This document shows positions 1 through 8,408 of a stretch of 64,000 nucleotides of DNA, piece by piece. The stretch comes from Berkiella_A sp963976875 (GTDB lineage: Bacteria; Pseudomonadota; Gammaproteobacteria; Berkiellales; Berkiellaceae). A model generated the notes under the pieces. It saw nothing but the letters and a program-made list of their open reading frames with translations. It was not told the DNA's origin and did not search any database. Numbering within the stretch: the stretch's first letter is position 1; each line of letters opens with the position of its first letter. The translations under genes were made by a program, and so were the position numbers. The DNA is taken from assembly GCA_963976875.1 (NCBI GenBank), contig CAXBML010000001.1, positions 186,001 through 250,000 of the forward strand, written 5' to 3'.

Positions 1-1256
1 CGGATCATTTGCGAGATGACATTGAAGATACCCCTTTGATGGATGTTTTAAAAGAAATGTTTGGTTCGCAGTTAGATCAAAAGTTATCAGGAAAAACACC
101 GGGCTTAGGCTCTGGCAGTATTATTTCAAAAGATGGCTATATTATTACAAATTATCATGTTGTGCAGTCAGCCGATGATATATTTGTTCGCCTGCATGAC
201 AGGCGGGAATTTAAGGCGAAGCTGATCGGTAAAGATGTAGGTACCGATTTAGCCTTATTGAAAATTGAGGCCGAAAATTTAAAACCTTTGAAGTATGCTA
301 AAACCAATAGCATAAAAGTCGGGCAATGGGTATTAGCGATTGGTTCGCCCTATGGTTTTGAGAATACAGTCACGGTTGGTGTTGTGAGTGCAACCGATAG
401 AAGCTTAGGCTCAGAGCGATATGTCCCCTTTTTGCAAAGTGATGTTGCAATTAACCCAGGTAATTCAGGTGGGGCATTATTAAATCTAAAAGGGGAGATG
501 GTAGGGATTAACTCTCAAATCATTAGTGAGTCTGGCAGTTATGCTGGATTATCTTTTGCCGTGCCTAGTCAAGTGGTGCAATCAGTGGTTAAACAACTGC
601 AGGAAAAAGGTTCTGTTTCAAGAGGTTGGATTGGCATGGCCTTTCAAGATGTCACGCGTGATCTGGCTTTGTCCTTTGGACTATCTAAGGTGAAAGGGGC
701 TTTGATTTCTAACGTCGTTTCTGGGAGCCCTGCAGAACAAGCAGGATTAAAGTTGGGTGATGTTATTGTCGCATTTAATGGTAAAGATATAGTGAAGGCC
801 ACAGATTTACCGCCATTGGTGGGTTTGGTGCCCATAGACACCTCTGTGCCCATGCAAGTCGTGCGCAATAATCAAAATGTAGACTTATCATTAAGGATCG
901 GTACGTTTAACAAAAATCCAATTCAAAAATTAAAATTTAAAGCGCAAGCGGTTGTTTCGGATATCAATAAAATGGCGGTTAAGCAAGGCGTTATTGTTCG
1001 GAATTTAGAAGACTATGAACAAAATTCTTTAAAACAAAACCAGCAAGGCGTCAAGGTTGTAAAATTAACGAATTATGATTGGCTGGATTCAGGTTTACGT
1101 CGTGGTGATGTAATATTAAGTGTGAATCGTAAACCAGTAAGAAATATAACCGAGTTTTATGCAGTTGTGAGTAATGTCGATAAAAGTGCCATTTCATTAT
1201 TAGTCACTCGACAAGGTGGGACTCAAAGGTTTATCGCGGTCAAGTTGGGAAGATAA
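1..1256 (+). CDS. degP: DegP/MucD-type periplasmic serine protease (5' partial)
   Basis: This is a Do/HtrA-family trypsin-like protease with two PDZ domains, which degrades or refolds damaged envelope proteins in the periplasm. Counting from the TTG at position 9, the catalytic triad is visible as H50 (NYHVV), D80 (GTDLALL) and S153 (NPGNSGGAL). PDZ1 lies at about residues 200-290 and PDZ2 at about 325-410. The reading frame is already open at base 1 and there is no signal peptide. The usual N-terminal 60-80 residues are also missing, so the gene starts upstream of the window and the TTG at 9 is not a real start. It sits upstream of lepA, as mucD does in many gammaproteobacteria. Family assignment is firm; degP, degQ and mucD cannot be separated from this fragment. 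Confidence 0.93.
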   Translation, partial: DHLRDDIEDTPLMDVLKEMFGSQLDQKLSGKTPGLGSGSIISKDGYIITNYHVVQSADDIFVRLHDRREFKAKLIGKDVGTDLALLKIEAENLKPLKYAKTNSIKVGQWVLAIGSPYGFENTVTVGVVSATDRSLGSERYVPFLQSDVAINPGNSGGALLNLKGEMVGINSQIISESGSYAGLSFAVPSQVVQSVVKQLQEKGSVSRGWIGMAFQDVTRDLALSFGLSKVKGALISNVVSGSPAEQAGLKLGDVIVAFNGKDIVKATDLPPLVGLVPIDTSVPMQVVRNNQNVDLSLRIGTFNKNPIQKLKFKAQAVVSDINKMAVKQGVIVRNLEDYEQNSLKQNQQGVKVVKLTNYDWLDSGLRRGDVILSVNRKPVRNITEFYAVVSNVDKSAISLLVTRQGGTQRFIAVKLGR

Positions 1257-1693
1257 ACAAGCAGGCCATCACTGTTAAGCTGAGTATCAAAATATCAGAA
1301 TTAACCCTCACCTGGCCTACGGCCATCATATCCCATAATGGGTAGAGCCAAAAGATTCGCTCCGCTCATCAAGAACCTGATAAACGCTATAGGGCAGTTC
1401 TATTAAGGCGCAAAGCTAATTTGGGGTGTCCTGATAAAAATACTATTTAACCAGGTTAATTGAGTCGCTTAATTGCCCAATTCAACATCTGTGCTAGCTC
1501 CAAGTACCCCATATGGCTTATACTACCCATCCATGATTTAGAGTATATATTAAAGAATAATTTGACCTAATTTGCGTGTAGATAATCGTAATAATGAATT
1601 CAGCTTATTTTGAAACTCTAACTTCTGATACATGAGCGTTACAGCTTAATTTTAACAATAAATTTAATAATAAATATGTTATAGTCCTTACTT
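1257..1693. other. Intergenic region between degP and lepA, repeat-bearing
   Basis: This 437-bp gap shows no convincing ORF on either strand. It contains a 27-bp block at 1414-1440 whose two halves recur in swapped order at 24794-24820. A CTCACCTGGC segment near 1308-1320 also resembles the right arm of the outer inverted repeat at 38674-38702. A 13-base palindrome, TTAACC-A-GGTTAA, lies near 1447-1460. It looks like decayed repetitive DNA followed by the lepA promoter region. Confidence 0.5.
1652..1680 (+). promoter_or_regulatory. Candidate lepA promoter with a very short leader
   Basis: TTAACA (1652-1657), a 17-bp spacer and TATGTT (1675-1680) form a plausible sigma-70 promoter. A start site near 1687 would leave only about 7 bases before the lepA ATG at 1694. 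No Shine-Dalgarno sequence is visible, so the message could be almost leaderless. The assignment rests on hexamer match and spacing only. Confidence 0.3.
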
Positions 1694-3490
1694 ATGAATC
1701 ATATCAGAAATTTTTCGATTATCGCGCACATTGACCATGGTAAATCTACTTTGTCAGACAGACTGATTCAACATTGTGGCGGATTAACCGATAGGGAAAT
1801 GTCGTCTCAAGTACTGGATTCTATGGATTTAGAACGCGAGCGTGGTATTACTATTAAAGCGCAAAGCGTTTCTTTAGAGTATCAAGCAAAAGATGGCATG
1901 ACTTATCAGCTTAATTTTATTGATACGCCTGGACATGTCGACTTTGCCTACGAAGTGTCTCGTTCTCTTGCGGCTTGCGAAGGGGCATTGTTGGTTGTGG
2001 ATGTCGCACAAGGAGTAGAAGCGCAAACTGTCGCGAATTGTTATACAGCGATTGAGCAAGATTTAGAAGTCATCCCTGTTTTGAATAAGATTGACTTACC
2101 TCAAGCAGAACCTGAACGGGTTATTAATGAAATAGAAGAAATTATAGGCTTGGACTGCACTGACGCGTTGAGGGTTAGTGCTAAGTCTGGTATTGGCATT
2201 GAGGATTTATTAGAGCAGCTGGTTGAAAAAATACCCGCACCCGTAGGTGATGAAAATGCACCACTTCAAGCATTGATTATCGACTCTTGGTTTGATAATT
2301 ATCTAGGTGTCGTTTCATTAGTTCGCATTAAGCATGGAAGCTTGCGAGTAAAAGATAAAATCAAGATCATGTCAACGGGTCAAAGTCATCAAGTCGATCA
2401 GTTAGGGATTTTTACCCCTAAACGTAGCAATAAAGATGAACTTAAAACTGGAGAAGTAGGATTTTTGGTTTCGGGGATTAAAGATATTAATGGTGCCCCA
2501 GTGGGAGACACCATTACGTTAACGCATAACCCTTGTGAATCAGTTTTACCCGGTTTTACGCGCACACAAGCAAAAGTGTTTGCAGGCTTGTTTCCCACAT
2601 ATTCAGATGATTTTGAATCTTTTAGGGAAGCATTATCAAAATTAAGCTTAAATGATGCATCCCTTTATTACGAGCCAGAATCTAGTGGCGCTTTAGGTTT
2701 TGGTTTTCGGTGTGGTTTTTTAGGCTTATTGCATATGGAGATTGTGCAAGAGCGTTTAGAGCGGGAATACAACTTAGATCTAATTACAACGGCACCGACT
2801 GTTATTTTTGAAGTCGTCACTCGAAATGGCGAGTTATTAAAAATTGATAACCCGGCGAAGTTGCCTTCAGCTAATGATTGGCAGGAAATGCGCGAGCCGA
2901 TTGTGGCGGCGAATATTTTAGTGCCCAAAGAATATGTTGGGGTTGTCATCACGCTTTGTGTTGAAAAACGTGGAATGCAAACCAAAATGGAGTATGTTGG
3001 TAGTCAAGTTGCCTTAACGTATGAAATGCCGATGAATGAAGTCGTATTAGATTTTTATGATCGCTTAAAGTCTATTAGTCGAGGTTACGCATCTTTTGAT
3101 TATGAGTTTAAACATTTTCAACCCGCTGATTTGGTTAGGATGGATGTACTCATTAATGGCGATATGGTGGATGCCTTGGCGATGATTGTGCATAGAGACA
3201 ACGCTTTCTACCGAGGTCGTGAATTGACCCGTAAGCTAAAGGAACTGATTCCTAGGCAGATGTTTGATGTGGCCATTCAGGCGACTTTAGGTGGACAAAT
3301 TATTGCTAGAACGAATGTTAAAGCGTTAAGAAAAAATGTGACAGCAAAATGTTACGGTGGCGATATTTCACGTAAGAAAAAACTATTAGAAAAGCAAAAG
3401 AAAGGTAAAAAACGCATGAAGCAAGTGGGTTCTGTTGAAATTCCACAAGAAGCCTTTTTAGCCGTATTGAAAATGGATAAGGAAAAGTAA
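1694..3490 (+). CDS. lepA: Elongation factor 4 (LepA)
   Basis: LepA/EF4 is a ribosome-associated translational GTPase that acts on stalled or mis-translocated ribosomes. The 598-residue length is standard. The G1 motif AHIDHGKST is at residues 10-18, the switch II motif DTPGHVDF at about 77-84 and the G4 motif NKID near 131. The LepA-specific C-terminal domain ends in a lysine-rich tail (GGDISRKKKLLEKQKKGKKRMK). The start MNHIRNFSIIAHIDHGKST matches the canonical LepA N-terminus. It precedes lepB with a 3-base gap, the usual lepA-lepB arrangement. Confidence 0.98.
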   Translation: MNHIRNFSIIAHIDHGKSTLSDRLIQHCGGLTDREMSSQVLDSMDLERERGITIKAQSVSLEYQAKDGMTYQLNFIDTPGHVDFAYEVSRSLAACEGALLVVDVAQGVEAQTVANCYTAIEQDLEVIPVLNKIDLPQAEPERVINEIEEIIGLDCTDALRVSAKSGIGIEDLLEQLVEKIPAPVGDENAPLQALIIDSWFDNYLGVVSLVRIKHGSLRVKDKIKIMSTGQSHQVDQLGIFTPKRSNKDELKTGEVGFLVSGIKDINGAPVGDTITLTHNPCESVLPGFTRTQAKVFAGLFPTYSDDFESFREALSKLSLNDASLYYEPESSGALGFGFRCGFLGLLHMEIVQERLEREYNLDLITTAPTVIFEVVTRNGELLKIDNPAKLPSANDWQEMREPIVAANILVPKEYVGVVITLCVEKRGMQTKMEYVGSQVALTYEMPMNEVVLDFYDRLKSISRGYASFDYEFKHFQPADLVRMDVLINGDMVDALAMIVHRDNAFYRGRELTRKLKELIPRQMFDVAIQATLGGQIIARTNVKALRKNVTAKCYGGDISRKKKLLEKQKKGKKRMKQVGSVEIPQEAFLAVLKMDKEK

Positions 3491-3493
3491 TCA

Positions 3494-4291
3494 ATGAAGT
3501 TATATATGGATTTTTCTGTTGTATTGGCTATTGGCTCAGCCGTATGTGGCATTATTTGGGCGATAGACTCTTTGTTTTTTAAAAAGAAAAGAGCGTTATA
3601 TGCCATCCCTGAAAGTGATGAAGCGAAAGAGCCTAAGATTGTAGAATATGCAAAATCATTTTTTCCTATTTTACTGATTGTCTTTTTTCTACGTTCATTT
3701 TTGGCGGAGCCGTTTCGTATTCCTTCAGGCTCGATGAAACCGACGTTATTAGTGGGTGACTTTGTCTTGGTGAATAAATTTGCTTATGGAGTACGCTTAC
3801 CTTTGTTTGGTACTAAGCTGGTGGAGAAGGGTGACCCCCAAAGAGGTGACGTCCTTGTTTTTCGGTATCCTGTGGACACTAACGTAAACTTTATCAAGCG
3901 TGTTGTTGCGTTGCCAGGTGATAAAGTAAAGTATAGCAATAAAACTTTGTACATTAATGACAAGGTTATGCCGAAACATTTTCAAGAGCAAGTGAGTGAT
4001 TTCAATGATTTTGGCTCATTACAAAACTTAAAGCTGTTCAAGGAAAAGCTGAATGGTGTGGAGCACACTATGTACATCGATCCCCAGCGACCTGATAAAA
4101 CTGTAGAAATCGAAGTGCCAGAAGGCCATTATTTTGTTATGGGAGATAATCGAGATAATTCTGATGATTCTCGCGCATGGGGCTTTGTCCCAGATGAGCT
4201 GATTATTGGTAAAGGTGTTTATGTATGGATGAGTTGGGATGGTTTATCTAAGGATGTACGTTGGAAACGTATTGGGAATAAGATTACATAG
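3494..4291 (+). CDS. lepB: Signal peptidase I (LepB)
   Basis: This inner-membrane serine/lysine protease removes signal peptides from exported preproteins. It has 265 residues, with membrane segments at about residues 5-28 and 54-71. The catalytic Ser80 lies in PSGSMKPTL, the general-base Lys135 in NFIKRVVALPGD, and the conserved box GDNRDNSDDSRAWGFVP is near residues 216-232. It starts 3 bases after lepA and is probably cotranscribed with it and with the DUF4845, rnc, era and recO genes downstream. Confidence 0.97.
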   Translation: MKLYMDFSVVLAIGSAVCGIIWAIDSLFFKKKRALYAIPESDEAKEPKIVEYAKSFFPILLIVFFLRSFLAEPFRIPSGSMKPTLLVGDFVLVNKFAYGVRLPLFGTKLVEKGDPQRGDVLVFRYPVDTNVNFIKRVVALPGDKVKYSNKTLYINDKVMPKHFQEQVSDFNDFGSLQNLKLFKEKLNGVEHTMYIDPQRPDKTVEIEVPEGHYFVMGDNRDNSDDSRAWGFVPDELIIGKGVYVWMSWDGLSKDVRWKRIGNKIT

Positions 4292-4314
4292 TATAGGCTA
4301 ACAAGGAGAAAAGC

Positions 4315-4677
4315 ATGGTTAAGCAAAAAGGGTTTTCGGTTATACAATTTTTATTTTGGGGGATGTTATTAGCCTTAGTGGTTGTGATTGGGCTGAGCTT
4401 ATTTCCACCCTATATGGAGCATATGTCTGTTAAGCGCTCGTTAGATGATCTGTCTCAGCAAGCAGATATTAAAACGAAAAGCACACGTACAATAGAAGAT
4501 CTATTATTGCGGCGTTTTCAGGTGAATGATGTGAAAAATGTGAAAGCCAGTGATTTAGAGATTGATAAAAAAGATGGCAAAATGGTTTTATCATTGGCCT
4601 ATGAGGTTCGAGTGCATCTCATTTCAAATATTGATGCCGTTTTAAGTTTTGATGATAGTGTAGCTGTAGAAGAGTAG
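4315..4677 (+). CDS. DUF4845-type single-pass membrane protein
   Basis: This is a 120-residue protein with one N-terminal membrane helix at about residues 8-30 (starting GFSVIQFLFW, pilin-like in composition) and a small soluble domain. Position between lepB and rnc, size and topology match the DUF4845 family common in gammaproteobacteria. The function of that family is unknown to me. A strong AAGGAG Shine-Dalgarno lies 7-8 bases before the ATG, and the gene ends 2 bases before rnc. Confidence 0.8.
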   Translation: MVKQKGFSVIQFLFWGMLLALVVVIGLSLFPPYMEHMSVKRSLDDLSQQADIKTKSTRTIEDLLLRRFQVNDVKNVKASDLEIDKKDGKMVLSLAYEVRVHLISNIDAVLSFDDSVAVEE

Positions 4678-4679
4678 GA

Positions 4680-5357
4680 ATGAATCAAGATAAGCTCAAG
4701 CAATTACAAACTCGTATTAACTATAGTTTTAATGATGTCAGTTTGTTAAAAAAAGCATTAACCCATAAAAGTGCTGGGGTGCATAATAATGAGCGGTTAG
4801 AGTTCTTAGGCGATTCCATTGTTGGTTTTGTGGTAGCGGACTTGTTGTTCCATCACCACCCCAAAGATAAAGAAGGCACATTAACCCGTCGACGTGCCAA
4901 CTTGGTTAATGGGCGAGCACTCGCCCAAATGGGTAAACAATTTAACCTGGGTGATTATCTTATTTTGGGCATGGGGGAGATGCGCAGTGGCGGATTTAGA
5001 CGAGAATCTATTATTGCCGATTGTTTTGAGGCATTAGTCGGGGCAATCTATTTGGATAAAGGCTATGTGACTTGTCGGGAGAAGGTAAACGAATGGTTTG
5101 CCGAAGCTATTTTGCAGGACGCACAAACAGACGTTGAAAAAGACGCTAAAACAGAGTTACAAGAATGGTTGCAATCTCAGAAGATGAGTTTGCCGGTTTA
5201 TGTGATGAGTGATGTGCGTGGTTTGCAACATGAGCAGATTTTTACGATTACCTTAACCGTGGAAGGTTTTGATAAACGTATAGAAACCGAGGGCAATAGC
5301 CGGCGTATCGCTGAGCAAAAAGCCGCAAAATTATTTTTAGAGCAGGTGAAAAAATGA
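4680..5357 (+). CDS. rnc: Ribonuclease III
   Basis: RNase III cleaves double-stranded RNA in rRNA and mRNA processing. The 225-residue protein shows the signature NERLEFLGDSIVG at about residues 37-49 and a second acidic catalytic cluster (ADCFEALVGAIYLD) near 112-125. A C-terminal dsRNA-binding domain (TELQEWLQSQ to the end) completes it. Its stop overlaps the era start by 4 bases (ATGA), the classic rnc-era coupling. Confidence 0.98.
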   Translation: MNQDKLKQLQTRINYSFNDVSLLKKALTHKSAGVHNNERLEFLGDSIVGFVVADLLFHHHPKDKEGTLTRRRANLVNGRALAQMGKQFNLGDYLILGMGEMRSGGFRRESIIADCFEALVGAIYLDKGYVTCREKVNEWFAEAILQDAQTDVEKDAKTELQEWLQSQKMSLPVYVMSDVRGLQHEQIFTITLTVEGFDKRIETEGNSRRIAEQKAAKLFLEQVKK

Positions 5358-6247
5358 GTCGTGATGATAAAACATATTGTGGGTTTATAGCAGTCATGGG
5401 GCGACCCAACGTTGGTAAATCTACTTTGCTGAATGGGATTTTGCAGAAAAAAATCAGCATCACCTCACATAAGCCACAGACCACAAGACGGCAGGTTTTG
5501 GGTGTTAAAACCATAGGTAATAAACAAATGGTTTGGGTGGATACGCCTGGTATCCATGCGCAAGCCAAAAAAGCTTTGAACAAATTTATGAATCAATCCG
5601 CGCGCCAAGCTTTGATTGATGTGAATGTTATGGTTTTTGTTGTTGAAGCGCTTAGATGGACAGAAGAAGATGAGCAAGTGCTTCAATTATTGCTAAAGCA
5701 AGAAGCCCCTCTGATTATCGTTGTGAACAAAGTCGATAAAATAAAAAACAAATCTGAGTTGTTGCCTTTTTTAGAAAAGCTACACGACAATGCGCCTAAT
5801 GCGGAAATTATACCATTATCTGCTTTAAAAGGTGAGCAAATAGAATGCTTAGAGCAATCTATTTTGGATAAAATGCCAGAGGATGTGTTTTATTTTGCTA
5901 AAGATTCTAATAGTAATCAATCTAAAAGTTTCCATATGTCTGAAATTGTACGTGAAAAATTAATGCGTACTTTAGAGCAAGAAGTACCATATTCTATTGC
6001 GGTTGAAATAGAAAAGTTTGAAGATACAGATAAAATTACGCATGTCCATGCTCTAATTTGGGTGGAACGTGATGCGCAAAAAGGTATCGTTGTGGGTAAG
6101 GGCGGCGCACAGTTGAAAAAAGTTGGCACCAGCGCTCGCTTAGACTTAGAAAAATTTCTAGGTAAAAAAGTATGTCTAAAATTATGGGTAAAAGTGAAAG
6201 CAAATTGGGCTGACCAGGCTTCGCTGTTAGAAACGATGGTAGGGTAA
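5354..6247 (+). CDS. era: GTPase Era
   Basis: Era binds the 3' end of 16S rRNA and is needed for 30S ribosome maturation. The 297-residue protein has the P-loop GRPNVGKST at residues 16-24, the G3 motif DTPG near 62-65 and NKVD near 124-127. The C-terminal KH domain contains GKGGAQLKKVG. It overlaps rnc by 4 bases and recO follows after 1 base. Confidence 0.98.
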   Translation: MSRDDKTYCGFIAVMGRPNVGKSTLLNGILQKKISITSHKPQTTRRQVLGVKTIGNKQMVWVDTPGIHAQAKKALNKFMNQSARQALIDVNVMVFVVEALRWTEEDEQVLQLLLKQEAPLIIVVNKVDKIKNKSELLPFLEKLHDNAPNAEIIPLSALKGEQIECLEQSILDKMPEDVFYFAKDSNSNQSKSFHMSEIVREKLMRTLEQEVPYSIAVEIEKFEDTDKITHVHALIWVERDAQKGIVVGKGGAQLKKVGTSARLDLEKFLGKKVCLKLWVKVKANWADQASLLETMVG

Positions 6248-6248
6248 T

Positions 6249-6986
6249 ATGTCTGAACAGGGATTGTATCAGGCTTACTTTTTACATATTCGGGGGTTTA
6301 AAGAAAGTAGCGCAATTGTTGAATGTTTTAGCAAAGAGATGGGGTTAGTGGCCTGCTTAGCCAAAGGGGCTAAACGGCCAAAGTCTAAATGGCGAGGTTT
6401 GGTGCAGCCTTTTGTTTTTGTTAATATTAATTGGCGAGGACGCGGGGAAGTCAAAACGATTATTCAACTCGAAGCGGAAATGATCTTGCCCCGCTTGCGA
6501 GGTAAAACCTTATTAATGGGTTTTTATCTTAATGAATTATTATTGAAATTAGTGCACAGAACCGATCCTTACCCTGAGCTGTTTGATGACTATCACCAGG
6601 TTTTAACAGATTTAAGTCAGGCTAAGGATGACAAAGCGAGTCAAGCTTTGTTAAGACGTTTTGAGTGTAAACTATTAAAATCATTAGGCTTTGGTTTAGA
6701 TCTTCACACAGATGTGCATGACGAAGTCATTGTGTCAGATTTGATTTATGGCTTTGATCAAGGCTATGGTTTCTACCCCCAAGCCATTTTGCCTCAATCA
6801 AAAAAAGTACTAACTATCTCAGGTGCAACGCTTATAGCTTTAAGAGGCGATGCAGAGCTTGATTCAGATGCGCAATTATTAGAAGCAAAAAAACTTATGC
6901 GATTTGTACTGGCCCACCAACTGGGCGACAAAGAATTAAAAACCAGACAATTATTCGCCCGGACTGTTGTTGCAGAGCATAGTTAG
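6249..6986 (+). CDS. recO: DNA repair protein RecO
   Basis: RecO loads RecA onto SSB-coated single-stranded DNA in the RecFOR gap-repair pathway. It is 245 residues long with an N-terminal OB-fold (GLYQAYFLHIRGFKE, then LAKGAKRPKSKWRG) and a helical C-terminal domain. The expected zinc cysteines of some RecO proteins are not evident, as in many gammaproteobacterial versions. It is the last gene of the lepA-recO run; the inverted repeat at 7004-7087 follows. Confidence 0.93.
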   Translation: MSEQGLYQAYFLHIRGFKESSAIVECFSKEMGLVACLAKGAKRPKSKWRGLVQPFVFVNINWRGRGEVKTIIQLEAEMILPRLRGKTLLMGFYLNELLLKLVHRTDPYPELFDDYHQVLTDLSQAKDDKASQALLRRFECKLLKSLGFGLDLHTDVHDEVIVSDLIYGFDQGYGFYPQAILPQSKKVLTISGATLIALRGDAELDSDAQLLEAKKLMRFVLAHQLGDKELKTRQLFARTVVAEHS

Positions 6987-7003
6987 AGCTTAATATACTA
7001 TTT

Positions 7004-7087
7004 TTGTCATGCCAGCGAAGGCTCTGAGTGATCCCCTCATGTATACAAAAATGAGGGGATCACTCAGAGCCTTCGCTGGCATGACAA
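7004..7087. repeat. Perfect long inverted repeat (hairpin element) between recO and pdxJ
   Basis: Arms of 37 bases (7004-7040 and 7051-7087) are exact reverse complements, separated by a 10-base loop that itself begins with the palindrome GTATAC. The arms open with TGTCATGCCAGCGAAGG. This resembles the dispersed TGTCATxCC palindromic repeats of many bacterial genomes rather than a simple terminator, since no T-run follows. It would form a very stable RNA or cruciform hairpin 21 bases upstream of pdxJ and could insulate pdxJ from recO transcription. Confidence 0.9.
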
Positions 7088-7108
7088 TATACAAAGAAGG
7101 AAAATATC

Positions 7109-7849
7109 ATGATACAAGAAAATAGCATCAGACTCGGCGTGAATGTCGACCATATTGCTACTTTACGTCAAGCACGAGGTACACAATATCCAGATCCGGT
7201 GAAAGCCGCCTTAGTCGCAGAAGAAGCAGGCGCTGATCTCATCACGGTTCACTTAAGAGAAGACCGACGACATATTCAAGAAAGAGACGTTAGAATTTTA
7301 AAAGAAATGTTACAAATTCCACTAAACCTGGAAATGGCAGCAACCGCAGAAATGGTTGCATTCGCACAAGAGATCAAGCCTACTTTTTGTTGCTTGGTAC
7401 CAGAGAAGCGCGAAGAATTAACAACAGAAGGCGGATTGGATGTTGTCTCTCAGTTCGATCATTTAAAATCAGTTGTTGAGCAAATAGCGTCGCATGGTAT
7501 TCAAACGTCTTTCTTTGTTGATGCCAATGAAAAGCAAATTGAAGCGGCTTATGAAACAGGTTGCAAAATCATTGAGATCCACACAGGCCATTTTGCGGAT
7601 AGTCAAAATATGGATGAGCAAGAGCAACGTTTAGAAGAGATCCACAAAGCAGTTTTGTTTGCTGATAATATGGGGATGCAAGTGCATGCCGGTCATGGTT
7701 TACATTATCGCAATGTGCAAGATATCGCCTGTATTCCTCAAATACAAGAGCTCAATATTGGCCATGCGATTATTGCAGAAGCCGCCATGATTGGGTTGAG
7801 TGCTGCAGTTGAGAATATGCTTATGTTGATGGACGATGTAAGAGATTAA
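7109..7849 (+). CDS. pdxJ: Pyridoxine 5'-phosphate synthase
   Basis: PdxJ condenses 1-deoxy-D-xylulose 5-phosphate with 3-amino-2-oxopropyl phosphate to give pyridoxine 5'-phosphate. The 246-residue TIM-barrel protein shows the family signatures GVNVDHIATLRQARGT (residues 9-24), VHLREDRRHI, EIHTGHFAD and HAGHGLHYRN. A GAAGGA Shine-Dalgarno precedes the ATG. Its position after recO is conserved in gammaproteobacteria. The usual downstream acpS is absent; a mini-protein gene on the other strand follows instead. Confidence 0.97.
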   Translation: MIQENSIRLGVNVDHIATLRQARGTQYPDPVKAALVAEEAGADLITVHLREDRRHIQERDVRILKEMLQIPLNLEMAATAEMVAFAQEIKPTFCCLVPEKREELTTEGGLDVVSQFDHLKSVVEQIASHGIQTSFFVDANEKQIEAAYETGCKIIEIHTGHFADSQNMDEQEQRLEEIHKAVLFADNMGMQVHAGHGLHYRNVQDIACIPQIQELNIGHAIIAEAAMIGLSAAVENMLMLMDDVRD

Positions 7850-7872
7850 TCTTTTGTCCCAAATCGTTAGAA

Positions 7873-7909
7873 ACATCCTACTTTATCAGTGAATAATAAA
7901 GTAGGATGG
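7873..7909. terminator. Bidirectional hairpin between pdxJ and the convergent mini-protein gene
   Basis: A 13-bp stem (CATCCTACTTTAT, 7874-7886, pairing with 7896-7908) lies 24 bases after the pdxJ stop and 16 bases beyond the stop of the minus-strand gene. No strong T-run follows on either side, so termination efficiency is uncertain. Confidence 0.6.
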
Positions 7910-7924
7910 ATCTGATTTTATGGG

Positions 7925-8134
7925 TTAAAACCATTGTGTTTTATGTCTGGGAACAACAATCAAGTCATCTTTATGCTGCTCATACATTGTGGCAACGCCA
8001 GCAATATAGCCAATAAATAAACCAACCGCTAGCAATTCAGCTCTATCGACAACAGAGTAACAAGATTCGAAAGCACCACAAGTGTCATATCCACCATTGA
8101 TTTCTTTTATTTCTGCTTTGTTTAAAGTTTTCAT
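7925..8134 (-). CDS. Double-glycine-leader mini-protein (bacteriocin-like)
   Basis: This is a 69-residue protein whose N-terminus, MKTLNKAEIKEINGG (residues 1-15), has the form of a double-glycine leader: charged, with spaced hydrophobics and GG at the end. Such leaders are normally removed by a C39-peptidase ABC exporter. The mature part would be about 54 residues with a hydrophobic helix at about 32-50 and two cysteines (C19, C25). AAGG lies upstream of the ATG. No C39 transporter or immunity gene is recognised in the window. It could be a secreted antimicrobial or signalling peptide. Confidence 0.6.
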   Translation of the reverse strand: MKTLNKAEIKEINGGYDTCGAFESCYSVVDRAELLAVGLFIGYIAGVATMYEQHKDDLIVVPRHKTQWF

Positions 8135-8350
8135 AGTTTAATACCTTATGGAACTATTATAAATTTGAATGCCCATACTGCCAATTTGGTAGACAGATAA
8201 CAAACAAAAGCCGATGAATGGTTTCTTTATATAGATTAATGGCATATCTACGACTAATAATAGATGTTTTTTTAATACAGGATTTCTTTGAACTTACTCT
8301 GCAACCTAAGCATAATATGAATGACCAAGGCGAATGTAGTTTAAAATACC

Positions 8351-8377
8351 AAAAGGGTCTGAAATCCAGACCCTTTT
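8351..8377 (-). terminator. Rho-independent terminator of the ankyrin-protein gene
   Basis: An 11-bp perfect stem (AAAAGGGTCTG at 8351-8361 with its complement at 8367-8377) and a 5-base loop lie 32 bases beyond the stop of the minus-strand gene ending at 8409. T-rich sequence follows on the minus strand. Confidence 0.75.
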
Positions 8378-8408
8378 GAGAATTTTCTATCATTGTCAAT
8401 AAGTTTCA

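Noticed and set aside
7005..7087. TGAGTGATC half-sites within the recO-pdxJ hairpin, resembling the 16-bp operator
   Set aside because: The full palindrome is absent: the half is followed by CCCC and the two halves are in separate arms, so it is probably coincidental.
8157..8399. 80-residue minus-strand ORF downstream of the ankyrin protein
   Set aside because: It spans the perfect terminator hairpin at 8351-8377 and has no protein-like composition or ribosome site.
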